Origin: Clostridium sp. AN503
Lineage (GTDB): Bacteria; Bacillota; Clostridia; Lachnospirales; Lachnospiraceae
Assembly (NCBI RefSeq): GCF_040719375.1
Contig: NZ_JBFDTP010000002.1
Coordinates: 2,108,001 to 2,172,000, forward strand
Direction of reading: 5' to 3'
DNA length: 64,000 nucleotides
The first letter of the stretch is position 1. Each line of letters starts with the position of its first letter. Positions 33,714-41,609 of the stretch are shown here, one piece after another. The notes beneath the pieces are model-generated. The model was not told where the DNA came from, did not search any database, and saw nothing but the letters and a program-made list of their open reading frames with translations. The translations under genes were made by a program, and so were the position numbers.

Positions 33714-34505
33714 TTATCCCAGGGCCACATCCAGTATCATCATCACCAGAAACCCCAGTGCAAATCCAAGGGTCCCCATGTTGGAATGCTCACCCTCCGC
33801 CGACTCCGGTATCAGCTCCTCAACCACCACATAAAGCATGGCACCGGCTGCAAATGCCAGAAGATACGGCAGGACCGGCACCACGATCTTCGCTAAAAGG
33901 ATCGTAATCAGCGCGCCGATCGGTTCCACAATCCCGGACAGGGTACCCAGCACAAAGGCTTTCCCCCGGCTCTTTCCTGAGCTCCGCAGCGGCAGGGATA
34001 TGATCGCCCCCTCCGGGAAGTTCTGGATCGCGATTCCGATCGCCAGTGCAAACGCCCCCGCAATGGATATGGGCGCATCCCCTGTCAGGATACCGGCAAA
34101 TACCACGCCTACCGCCATCCCCTCGGGGATATTGTGCAGGGTCACCGCCAGGACCAGCATGGTCGTCTTCGCCAGATTGCTCTTCATACCCTCCGGCTCA
34201 TCGCTCCCTATATGCAGATGCGGGATGATCTTATCCATCAAAAGCAGGAAGGCCATCCCCACCGACAGTCCCACTGCCGCCGGGATGAACGACAGTTTCC
34301 CCATATGCTCCGACATCTCCATGGCTGGGATCAAAAGCGACCACACCGATGCTGCCACCATAACCCCGGATGCAAAACCTAAAAGCGCCTTCTGGACCTC
34401 CGGTTTGATCTCATTTTTTACAAAAAACACACAGGCCGCTCCGAGAGTGGTTCCCAGAAACGGTATTAATATTCCGGCAATAATCTGAAACATCTCCTTG
34501 CTCAA
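33714..34505 (-). CDS. ZIP-family divalent metal transporter
   Basis: A 263-residue membrane protein with eight predicted helices. The metal-site helices carry HNIPEGMAVGV (about residue 120) and NFPEGAIISLPL (about 158), the ZIP signatures. The loop between helices 3 and 4 has the HLHIGSDEPEG His segment. It should import zinc or a similar divalent metal. The start is TTG 34505, since GAAGGTG lies eight bases ahead; the ATG at 34493 has no usable site. Confidence 0.88.
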   Translation of the reverse strand: MSKEMFQIIAGILIPFLGTTLGAACVFFVKNEIKPEVQKALLGFASGVMVAASVWSLLIPAMEMSEHMGKLSFIPAAVGLSVGMAFLLLMDKIIPHLHIGSDEPEGMKSNLAKTTMLVLAVTLHNIPEGMAVGVVFAGILTGDAPISIAGAFALAIGIAIQNFPEGAIISLPLRSSGKSRGKAFVLGTLSGIVEPIGALITILLAKIVVPVLPYLLAFAAGAMLYVVVEELIPESAEGEHSNMGTLGFALGFLVMMILDVALG

Positions 34506-34548
34506 AAGTTTTCACCTTCTTTCGTTCTATCATTACTATATGTCAAAA

Positions 34549-34821
34549 TCACCAGTTGGTCATCTGAAATCCCTGTTCCTCCTTAAGAGGCATGTCCGAT
34601 GTCTCCATGTCATCTATAGAAATATAGGGCTGGCGGTTCAGCGCCGACACCAGATCCCACACTGCAGCTTCCTCGCCCTGGGCTTCCAGCTCCACTCTTC
34701 CGTCCCAAAGGTTGCAGACGGTCCCCGTAAGCCCCAGGGACCGTGCCAGACGCACCGCCTGATAACGGAATCCCACGCCCTGGACCCTTCCTGAAAAATA
34801 AAAATGTTTTCTCACCTTCAT
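34549..34821 (-). CDS. acyP: Acylphosphatase
   Basis: A 90-residue protein with the acylphosphatase fold. GRVQGVGFRYQA (about residues 11-22) holds the catalytic Arg, and GTVCNLWDGRVE (about 33-44) the catalytic Asn. It hydrolyses acyl phosphates such as acetyl phosphate. It overlaps the MATE gene by four bases and ends the EFR1-MATE-acylphosphatase operon. A functional link with the transporter is not obvious. Confidence 0.92.
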   Translation of the reverse strand: MKVRKHFYFSGRVQGVGFRYQAVRLARSLGLTGTVCNLWDGRVELEAQGEEAAVWDLVSALNRQPYISIDDMETSDMPLKEEQGFQMTNW

Positions 34822-36197
34822 GAAACTGTCCCCGCCTTTCTCACCTTTGCCGGATCTCCCACCACGCGTTTAAACAAAAGCGCAAAGGCCGCGGCGGACA
34901 CCAGGGTGCCCACAAAATCCGAGACCGGCTCCGTGTAGAATACGCTGGTCACGCCGCCAAAGCGGGGGATCAGGAATACTCCTGCCAGAAATACGGCCTT
35001 CCTCCAGAGGGACAGGCTGATCGCCACGTGGGAAATACCCATTCCGGTAAATCCGTCCACAATGGTATACTGCACCGCCAGCGGGATCACCCCCAAGGTA
35101 AATACCCGGATGGCCCACACCGTCAGGCGGATATATTCTTCATTCCTTGTAAAGATCCTCACAAAAAACTCCGGCACAAGCTGCGCCGCGAGAAACATGA
35201 CCGTGGTAAAAATAAGCCCCAGGCTGACGATACACTTTTCCGCCCGCCAGATCCGGTCCGGCCGCTTTGCGCCATAATTGTATCCCAGGATCGTCTGGGT
35301 GCCGCTGGTGATCCCACCAAGCGGCATGGTCACCATCAGCATAAAGCTCTGTACGATCGTGGCGCAGGTGAGAAGCGTATCCCCCTGCCCCGGCCCGCCC
35401 AGCTTCTGGATCGTGGCATTGAGTGAAATGATCAGCACACTGTCCAGGGAGATGATCACAAACGGCGTCATGCCAATCTGGAGCACCCGCTTCATGACCT
35501 GCCAGTCATAGCCTTTAAAGGTGATCCGGATCGGGATCCGGTCCCCAAATAAAAACAGGAGCACATAAGCGCAGGACAACAGCTGGGACAGCACCGTAGC
35601 CAGAGCCGCGCCGCGCACGCCCATGTGCAGCACAAAGATAAAAATAGGGTCCAGCACGATATTGGCCGCGGCCCCCAGGATCACCGACTTCATCCCTACC
35701 TTTGCATAACCCTGGCAGATGATAAACTGGTTCATCCCCGTACTCATCAGTGCAAACGCCGTGCCCAGCAGGTAAACCGTAAGGTATTGCACCGCATAGG
35801 GAAATGTGGATTCCCCCGCCCCAAACCACCACAAAAGCTTTTCCCGGAGCAGCAGGGAGCCTGCGGTTAAAACGACCGACAGCACCGACAGCATCAGGAA
35901 GCAGTTGGCAAGGATCTGTCTCGCCGCACGCTCATTCTTTTCCCCCAGACGGATACTCATGAGCGGGGCGCCGCCCACTCCCACCAGAAATGCAAAGGAG
36001 GACACCAGCGTTACGATCGGGCCGCACACACCCACTCCAGCCAGCGCCACCTCTCCGGTACCCTGGATGTTGCCAATGTACATCCGGTCCACGATACTGT
36101 AAAAGACACTGACAAACTGGGCCAGCATGGAGGGAATCGCAAGCCTCCACACCAGCCCTCGGATATCGTCCGTGTCCAGATTGTTCTCAAGCCTCAT
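34818..36197 (-). CDS. MATE-family efflux transporter
   Basis: A 459-residue protein with twelve predicted membrane helices and the MATE N-terminal signature (LAIPSMLAQFVSVFYSIVDRMYIGN). Members export drugs or metabolites using Na+ or H+. The long open frame reaches further upstream, but ATG 36197 overlaps the TGA of the EFR1 gene (ATGA), so this is the start. The 3' end overlaps acylphosphatase by four bases. Confidence 0.9.
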   Translation of the reverse strand: MRLENNLDTDDIRGLVWRLAIPSMLAQFVSVFYSIVDRMYIGNIQGTGEVALAGVGVCGPIVTLVSSFAFLVGVGGAPLMSIRLGEKNERAARQILANCFLMLSVLSVVLTAGSLLLREKLLWWFGAGESTFPYAVQYLTVYLLGTAFALMSTGMNQFIICQGYAKVGMKSVILGAAANIVLDPIFIFVLHMGVRGAALATVLSQLLSCAYVLLFLFGDRIPIRITFKGYDWQVMKRVLQIGMTPFVIISLDSVLIISLNATIQKLGGPGQGDTLLTCATIVQSFMLMVTMPLGGITSGTQTILGYNYGAKRPDRIWRAEKCIVSLGLIFTTVMFLAAQLVPEFFVRIFTRNEEYIRLTVWAIRVFTLGVIPLAVQYTIVDGFTGMGISHVAISLSLWRKAVFLAGVFLIPRFGGVTSVFYTEPVSDFVGTLVSAAAFALLFKRVVGDPAKVRKAGTVS

Positions 36198-36976
36198 AGG
36201 AAAAATTCCGGTTCCTTTCTGTCCGAACAGACTTTTTTCAGTTTCTGGCGTACCGCCATCAAAAGCAGGGAGCTGACCTTTCTGGCCCCCCTGGGACAAA
36301 CTCTGACACAGCGCATACAGGAAATGCAGCGCTCCTCGTCAGTCACCTTCGCATCCGTGCGGGAAATCGCCTGAACCGGGCATTTGCGGATACAGATCCC
36401 ACAGCCATTGCAGGAGGAACCTACCCTGATCTTCATCGGTACGGTATGGTACGCTCTGTATGGACGGTTGCCCTTTACTGTGATGCCCGGCAGATAATGG
36501 CTGCCTGCCACCGTGGATAAAAGCCCGTCCACCTGCTTCCCAAAACCGCTTATCAGTTCCCGGTCCCGGTCATCCGGACGCCCGGCTGCAATGGTGCGCA
36601 CAATATTGTGCTCCGTGACCACCGCTGCCGCCGCCGCTGGCACAAACCCCTGCTCTGTCATAATGTCCTTCAGCTCTATGAGCGCGTCCTCATAAGCCCG
36701 GTTGCCGTAAGTGACCACCAGGACCGCAGGCGTGTTATGCCCATGCAGTCTTTTGAGGCGCCGCACCGCCGTCTCAGGCACTCTGCCCCCATACACCGGC
36801 ACGCCCACCAGCACCGCTTCATTCTCCGTAAAACCATAATCCGGCCGGGTCTTCACCGCATCGGTCAGATCAAGGCTCTCCCTGTTTCCATGTATCTGCT
36901 CTGCGATCAGCTCCACCACATGCCTGGTGCTCTCGGTGGGGCTGAAATAAATACTCGTGACCTGCTTTAAATTCAT
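36194..36976 (-). CDS. EFR1-family flavodoxin-ferredoxin fusion
   Basis: A 260-residue fusion: an N-terminal flavodoxin-like domain (residues 1-165, FSPTESTRHVVELI as the FMN phosphate loop) and a C-terminal domain with two [4Fe-4S] motifs, CNGCGICIRKCP (about 200) and CISCMRCVRVCP (about 229). It is a cytoplasmic electron carrier of the EFR1 group common in Clostridia. ATG 36976 has a CCAGGAGGA site. It is first in an overlapping set with MATE and acylphosphatase. Confidence 0.88.
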   Translation of the reverse strand: MNLKQVTSIYFSPTESTRHVVELIAEQIHGNRESLDLTDAVKTRPDYGFTENEAVLVGVPVYGGRVPETAVRRLKRLHGHNTPAVLVVTYGNRAYEDALIELKDIMTEQGFVPAAAAAVVTEHNIVRTIAAGRPDDRDRELISGFGKQVDGLLSTVAGSHYLPGITVKGNRPYRAYHTVPMKIRVGSSCNGCGICIRKCPVQAISRTDAKVTDEERCISCMRCVRVCPRGARKVSSLLLMAVRQKLKKVCSDRKEPEFFL

Positions 36977-37007
36977 AGACTTATCCTCCTGGTAATCCGC
37001 TTCCCGG

Positions 37008-37304
37008 TCAGTAATGCCCCGCCTCATGCTCTTCATTGAGCCAGGCCACCGCCTCCCAGATCCCATCCGTAGTAAATGGAAACTCCCGGCTGTGCTTTTT
37101 CTCCTCCGGGGTCACCTCAAAATTGAACGGTTCCGGCCAGATGACAGCCAGCAGGACCGTCTCTGTCTTCGCGGGCGTTTCCTCCGTGGCTTCTTCCACT
37201 GTTTTCTCCAATTTCTGAAGCTGGTAGCGCATCCCCTGATAGCTTCCGGTAAAACGGCTCTTCTTTAAAAATGGTATGGAAATATCGCCATGTAAATCAA
37301 TCAT
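37008..37304 (-). CDS. Conserved hypothetical protein, 98 residues
   Basis: A small, soluble, acidic protein (IDLHGDISIPFLKKS at the N-terminus, WPEPFNFEVTPEEKK near 60, AVAWLNEEHEAGHY at the end). I do not assign a function; similar short proteins occur in Lachnospiraceae. The start ATG 37304 is chosen because the part upstream of it is AT-rich and unlike coding DNA. The gene lies between the MarR regulator and EFR1, and no clear ribosome site stands out. Confidence 0.65.
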   Translation of the reverse strand: MIDLHGDISIPFLKKSRFTGSYQGMRYQLQKLEKTVEEATEETPAKTETVLLAVIWPEPFNFEVTPEEKKHSREFPFTTDGIWEAVAWLNEEHEAGHY

Positions 37305-37425
37305 AATTTGTTCTACCCCGTATGTCAAGTTTCTCCCTCTAATATAAGTTTTTTGACGGGATTTGTCTATGGATTTTTGTGTAAAACCAGTTTGAATTTT
37401 TTTGCCTGGATCATTTGGCATCAAA

Positions 37426-37914
37426 TTATCTGGGTAGAGGTCCAGACGGCAGATTATCACAGAGTTTATTGAGCAGACGGTTTAACTGTATTCTTTCATC
37501 CGGCTCAAGGCAGGATTCCGCCGTCTGGTTCCAGTTCCTGGGCACATCGCGGATGACCGCCATCTGCTCCTGGCCTTTTTCCGTTAGATACAGGCAGTAA
37601 CTTCTGCCGTCCCCCTCCCGCTGCGCCTTCCTAATATACCCCAGATCACAGAGCTTTGTCACAGCCCGCGTCACATAGGCCTTGTCCGCGCCCAGGCTGT
37701 CCCGCAGGTTCACCAGGGAACAGCCCGGAAAATGACAGACATAGAGCAGATAGAGGTACAGCCCGTTGGTCAGCCCATAAGGCTCCAGCTGTTTCTCGCT
37801 GTACTGTTTAAAGCTGCGGTTCAGGATTCCGATACAGCGCGCGGTGCTGGCCGGTTCCTGTTTCAATGTCTCCTGCCCCAATGTCTCTTGCCTCATTGTC
37901 TCCTTCTTTCCCAT
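37426..37914 (-). CDS. MarR-family transcriptional regulator
   Basis: A 162-residue winged-helix regulator. Helices and recognition region span about residues 20-110 (SLVNLRDSLGADKAYVTRAVTKLCDLGYIRKAQREGDGRSYCLYLTEKG in pieces). The start is uncertain: ATG 37935 overlaps the upstream stop (ATGA), while ATG 37914 has a strong GGGGGAG site and is preferred. A short repeated ETLGQETLKQE segment lies at the N-terminus. It is the third gene of an operon with an old yellow enzyme and a flavin-binding lipoprotein, and two TTGA/TCAA palindromes in the operon promoter are its likely sites. Confidence 0.85.
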   Translation of the reverse strand: MGKKETMRQETLGQETLKQEPASTARCIGILNRSFKQYSEKQLEPYGLTNGLYLYLLYVCHFPGCSLVNLRDSLGADKAYVTRAVTKLCDLGYIRKAQREGDGRSYCLYLTEKGQEQMAVIRDVPRNWNQTAESCLEPDERIQLNRLLNKLCDNLPSGPLPR

Positions 37915-37931
37915 ATTTTCTCTCCCCCATC

Positions 37932-38462
37932 TCATCCTAACGGCAGGATTTCCGTCACTGTAAATACAGTCCCTGCCTTCACAGCCGGATCTGATTCCGC
38001 CAGTTTTTCGAGAATTTCCTCATCCTGTTCCAGCTCCAGCCACAGCCTTGCGCCTATATTGCGCTCCTCCTTGGACTCTGCGTCCGGGTTGTAGATATAA
38101 TAGCCTGCCATAGCGTTCCCTGTCCTCCTGGCATTGGACTTACTCACATTGTCCGCCCAGGTGAAATAAATGTGGTCCTCCCCCGCCGTACCGGGCACCG
38201 CCACGATCAGGTTTGGAGTCCCGTCCTCATTGACTGTGGCAATGGTACAGCCGCCCTTTCTCGCTTCTATAGCCGCCCAAAGCTGCTCCCTGTCCAGGGA
38301 AGAATCCTTATAAAACACCTGGGAAGCGGAGGAGACTGCGTCTACCGGTTTTTCAGCAGATGCTTCCTGTGCCGCTGTATCCTTCACACCGCAGCCTGCC
38401 ATCAACAGTATGCCGGCTGTCACAACTACCGCCGTCATTATTTTTCTTCTTCTGTTTTTCAT
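37932..38462 (-). CDS. Lipoprotein with pyridoxamine-5'-phosphate oxidase-like split barrel
   Basis: A 176-residue protein with a lipoprotein signal (LLMAGC, Cys at about residue 23) and a flavin-type split-barrel domain (about 50-176; GCTIATVNEDGTPNLIVAVPG is the usual start). It should sit on the outer face of the membrane and may bind FMN, heme or F420-like cofactors. The frame is open upstream, but ATG 38462 after GAAGGAGGAAG is clear. Extracytoplasmic PNPOx-like proteins are less common than cytosolic ones. Confidence 0.8.
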   Translation of the reverse strand: MKNRRRKIMTAVVVTAGILLMAGCGVKDTAAQEASAEKPVDAVSSASQVFYKDSSLDREQLWAAIEARKGGCTIATVNEDGTPNLIVAVPGTAGEDHIYFTWADNVSKSNARRTGNAMAGYYIYNPDAESKEERNIGARLWLELEQDEEILEKLAESDPAVKAGTVFTVTEILPLG

Positions 38463-38510
38463 CTCTTCCTCCTTCTGGATCCGTCCTTCGTTCCCGATCC
38501 CCACCCTGTC

Positions 38511-39596
38511 TTATGAATGCCTGTGCAAAATACATCCGATGGGCCGGCCGCCCCGCAGGGCGCCCATGCACAATTGATTGCAGTACCGGCAGTAAAGGAT
38601 TTCATCTGTTATGCCCTGTTCCACTTTTTCCGGCCATCGTGCATCTGCGATCAGCTGGCGTGACATACCCACCAAATCAATGCCGTCCTCCAGGACAGCC
38701 CGCACGGTTTTCGGGGCCTGAAGCTTCCCGACTGCGCAGACCGGACGGTCTGTATACTGTTTCACAAGCTTTGCCAGCCCTGCGAAACATCCTTCGCCGG
38801 GCAGAAGCCGGTGGTTCCTGCGGGGGATCGTATTCTCCACGTCCGTGTGATTGGCGAGAGTGACATGATAGCTGTCCACACCGCATGCATCCAGCTCCCG
38901 CACAAACTCCGGGACCTCCGTCTCAGAGATACCTCCGCGCCCCAGATGTTCTTTCTCCATGCGGATCGTCAGCTTATAGTCCACCGGCAGCTCCGGCTCC
39001 TTCTCCCGCACGGCACGGACAATCCGACGGGGCAGTTCCACATGGTTTCCAAACAGATCCGCCCTGTGGTTGAACAATGGAGAGGTGAAGCTCCCCACCA
39101 GCCTGTCCCCGTGAATCTGTACCATGTCAAAGCCTGCCCTTCCAGCCCGCTCTGCCGCCGCTGCAAACGCCTGGATGATACGCTCCACTTCCTCCGCCGT
39201 AAGCCTGTCACAGTACTCCATGGTATTTTCTGCCAGCAGTTTTCTGATCTCATCCGGCGAAGGCCCTTCTTCTCCCCGCGCCTTCAGATAAAGCCCACGG
39301 ATATAGACCGGATCATATTCCGGATGGAACAGCTGGGCGCTGACCTTACAGCCGTATTGATGACACAGGTCTGCGATCCGCTTAAACCCATCCAGATATT
39401 CCTCCGAGTCCAGCCCCGGCGCTCCCATCATAGACGGCGCCACCGACAGATCAGCTATCACGATCAGCCCGGCTCCTCCTGCCGCGATCTCCTCATATGC
39501 TTCCGGACCTGACGGCCCCATGGAGGTCGGCGCGAAAACAATCCGGTTTTTTAAACGCACATTTCCTATCTGCAGCGGGGTAAACAGTTTTTCCAT
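38511..39596 (-). CDS. NADH:flavin oxidoreductase, old yellow enzyme family
   Basis: A 361-residue FMN TIM-barrel protein of the OYE/2,4-dienoyl-CoA reductase group. LFTPLQIGNVRLKNRIVFAP starts the barrel, and QLFHPEYD (about 91) and HGDRLVGSF (about 158) mark the active-site region. The Cys at the C-terminus (CRYCNQLCMG) look like the start of an iron-sulfur motif, but the protein ends soon after, without the FAD/NAD domains of the larger reductases. It leads the MarR-linked operon and has a strong promoter with two palindromic sites. Confidence 0.85.
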   Translation of the reverse strand: MEKLFTPLQIGNVRLKNRIVFAPTSMGPSGPEAYEEIAAGGAGLIVIADLSVAPSMMGAPGLDSEEYLDGFKRIADLCHQYGCKVSAQLFHPEYDPVYIRGLYLKARGEEGPSPDEIRKLLAENTMEYCDRLTAEEVERIIQAFAAAAERAGRAGFDMVQIHGDRLVGSFTSPLFNHRADLFGNHVELPRRIVRAVREKEPELPVDYKLTIRMEKEHLGRGGISETEVPEFVRELDACGVDSYHVTLANHTDVENTIPRRNHRLLPGEGCFAGLAKLVKQYTDRPVCAVGKLQAPKTVRAVLEDGIDLVGMSRQLIADARWPEKVEQGITDEILYCRYCNQLCMGALRGGRPIGCILHRHS

Positions 39597-39653
39597 ATCA
39601 TCATCCTCTCCAGCTGATCCAAATTTCAGACCTGTGATCCTTTCGTTTTAGTA

Positions 39654-39670
39654 AGTTGACTTTATCAACT
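39654..39670. promoter_or_regulatory. Palindromic operator 1 of the OYE-PNPOx-MarR operon
   Basis: AGTTGA (39654-39659), five bases, TCAACT (39665-39670): a perfect dyad just downstream of the predicted transcription start. Similar TTGA/TCAA dyads are typical MarR sites. Confidence 0.65.
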
Positions 39671-39677
39671 ATATGGC

Positions 39678-39706
39678 AGTATAGCATATTTAGTTGATAA
39701 TATCAA
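39678..39706 (-). promoter_or_regulatory. Promoter of the OYE operon with overlapping operator 2
   Basis: Minus-strand TTGATA (39701-39706) and TATACT (39678-39683) have a 17-base spacer. The palindrome TTGATA-A-TATCAA (39694-39706) covers the -35 element, so a bound regulator would block it. Confidence 0.75.
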
Positions 39707-39750
39707 TTATTTTCAAAGGACGTATTTATACACATCTTTAAAGAGGATTT

Positions 39751-40620
39751 TTACTTCTTATTTTTTAAATAGCAACGATAGGCCTCCCCCGTAAATCTTG
39801 ACGCGCCATCCCCATAGAGCTTATCAATAGCCGCAATGAGTGTGTCATTATGGAGGTATCCGTCAATCATCACATCCCAGTAATTTTCCCCCATATCCAT
39901 ATTCATACTGGTTTCCTCCCCCAGCTCCATAAGCCTTCTGATAATATCCTGCACCTCATCTGAGGCCGGGTCTCTTTTAATGTCCTTATACAATTCATCC
40001 TGGAGCTGTTTATTCTTTTCTACATATCCCTTTTCTTTTATTTCCTGCATATGCTCCATATGTTCCGAAAAATGAGCCAGATTATCCTTCATTGCTGCCG
40101 TATACTTTTCGACGCTTCCATAATACCTGACCGCAGACTTGGCGATCTCCTCCTCATGATCTCTGGCTCTCTGGATAAATTCATCAAATGCCTCCATGCT
40201 ACCCCAGTATTTCCTGACAGCCTCCGCTTCCTCAGACCGAAACTTCTCCAACGTCTCAATATATTCGCTGAGATCAAACTCCTTGAAACTCATGTGTGTT
40301 TCCCCCTTTTCCAATTTTTCTAAAAGCGACAGCAGCCGGTTCAGCCGGTCCCGCTTTAATTCCAGCAAGGTTCTCTGCTTCTTAAACGCCTCCACCCTGT
40401 CAAATCCAGGATCCTCCATGATCATCCTGATGTCCTTGAGAGAAAAATCCAGCTCCTTAAAAAACAGGATCTGCTGAAGGACCTCCAGCGCCGGATCATC
40501 ATACAGCCTGTATCCTGCCTCCGTAACCTGCGTGGGCTTAAACAGGCCGATCTCATCATAATACTGCAGTGTCCTGACACTGATCCCGGTCAGGTCCGCA
40601 ACCTCTTTTACGGTCCTCAT
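39751..40620 (-). CDS. MerR-family regulator with TipAS-like effector domain
   Basis: A 289-residue protein: MerR winged helix (residues 1-70, MRTVKEVADLTGISVRTLQYYDEIGLFKP), a dimerisation coiled coil (about 75-115) and a C-terminal TipAS domain (about 130-289), a globin-like pocket that binds thiopeptides or other antibiotics in known members. It has its own promoter with a 19-base spacer typical of MerR control, so it is probably autoregulated. The divergent cell-wall-binding gene has a second promoter of the same kind. Confidence 0.9.
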   Translation of the reverse strand: MRTVKEVADLTGISVRTLQYYDEIGLFKPTQVTEAGYRLYDDPALEVLQQILFFKELDFSLKDIRMIMEDPGFDRVEAFKKQRTLLELKRDRLNRLLSLLEKLEKGETHMSFKEFDLSEYIETLEKFRSEEAEAVRKYWGSMEAFDEFIQRARDHEEEIAKSAVRYYGSVEKYTAAMKDNLAHFSEHMEHMQEIKEKGYVEKNKQLQDELYKDIKRDPASDEVQDIIRRLMELGEETSMNMDMGENYWDVMIDGYLHNDTLIAAIDKLYGDGASRFTGEAYRCYLKNKK

Positions 40621-40665
40621 ATATATAATCTCCTTCCTGTGTGCTGTTTTTCTGTAACTGATTCC

Positions 40666-40696
40666 ATATTACTCTATCACGCTGCGTAAGGGTCAA
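40666..40696 (-). promoter_or_regulatory. MerR-type promoter (19-bp spacer) of the merR gene
   Basis: Minus-strand TTGACC (40691-40696) and TAATAT (40666-40671) are 19 bases apart. The spacer holds a partial dyad around ACG-CAG-CGT, as in other MerR-controlled promoters. Confidence 0.65.
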
Positions 40697-40740
40697 GGAC
40701 TATTTCTTACAATTTATGAAAAATTTGTGTATATTTCCGC

Positions 40741-40771
40741 TTGACCCTTGAACGGTTCCAACCTTTATAAT
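40741..40771 (+). promoter_or_regulatory. Promoter with 19-bp spacer ahead of the cell-wall-binding gene
   Basis: TTGACC (40741-40746) and TATAAT (40766-40771) are 19 bases apart. Both divergent promoters start with CTTGACCCTT. A second TATAAT one step downstream would give a 24-base spacer and is less likely. Confidence 0.55.
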
Positions 40772-40819
40772 ATAATAACTATATTTCATCTACTACTATA
40801 GAAATGAGGAGAATGCACT

Positions 40820-41488
40820 ATGAGATTGAATAAAAGAACAAGAAGCATATTATTATCCGGGATGATCGGAGTGATGACCATTTCCACCGCTTTCCCGGCA
40901 TTGGCCGCTACCGGATGGACCACCGTGGGAGACAAGACGTACTACTACTATGACAACGGACAGATGGCGACCGGACTTCTGGCGCTGAACGATACATATT
41001 ATTACTTCCTGGACGACGGCTCCATGGTAAAGGGCTGGCTGAAGCTGGACAACGACTACTATTACATGCAGAACGACGGTAGCTTAAGCACCGGCTGGGT
41101 CAACATCGGCAGCGACTGGTACTACATGCGTCCGGATTCCGGCAAATGTGTGCTGAATGAGGCCAAAGAGATCGACGGCTCCTGGTATTTCTTAAAGAGC
41201 GATGGCAAGCGCTTGAGCGGCTGGCTGAAGAAGGATGGCGGCTTCCGCTATATGAATCCGGAAGACAATGGCCGTATGCTTGTGAACACCTCCAAAGTCA
41301 TCGACGGCGTTACTTATGCCTTTGGTCCGGACGGCGTATGCACCACCGGTGTCCAGGTAGCCAACTACTATGACGCAGACGCTGTTGCCGAGCAGATGAA
41401 CAATGCCAACAACACCGACAATACCACCAAAACCGAGACTGACGAATATGGCAAAAACAATGTGATCGTTGCCGGTGACCGCCGGTAA
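40820..41488 (+). CDS. Secreted cell-wall/choline-binding repeat protein
   Basis: A 222-residue secreted protein with a signal peptide (residues 1-30, ending FPALAAT) and about six 20-residue aromatic repeats of the CW_binding_1 type (GWxxxxxxYYYxxxxGxMxTG) from about 32 to 175, followed by a polar Asn/Thr tail. It has only the binding domain and no enzyme domain. It may coat the wall or act with another protein. A good ATGAGGAG site precedes the start. It is monocistronic and ends at a clear hairpin. Confidence 0.85.
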   Translation: MRLNKRTRSILLSGMIGVMTISTAFPALAATGWTTVGDKTYYYYDNGQMATGLLALNDTYYYFLDDGSMVKGWLKLDNDYYYMQNDGSLSTGWVNIGSDWYYMRPDSGKCVLNEAKEIDGSWYFLKSDGKRLSGWLKKDGGFRYMNPEDNGRMLVNTSKVIDGVTYAFGPDGVCTTGVQVANYYDADAVAEQMNNANNTDNTTKTETDEYGKNNVIVAGDRR

Positions 41489-41519
41489 ACAGCTCTCCAC
41501 ATCCCCCATATAACAATAA

Positions 41520-41562
41520 GATCAGCCACACAAATGCGACTAACGCAGCTGTGTGGCTGATC
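41520..41562. terminator. Bidirectional terminator-like hairpin
   Basis: GATCAGCCACACA (41520-41532) and TGTGTGGCTGATC (41550-41562) pair perfectly over 13 bases around a 17-base loop, between the convergent cell-wall-binding and MotB-like genes. Confidence 0.7.
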
Positions 41563-41609
41563 CTTTATCTGTCTCTCAATCTACTGTCCTAAGCTTCCTG
41601 TGTTACTGC

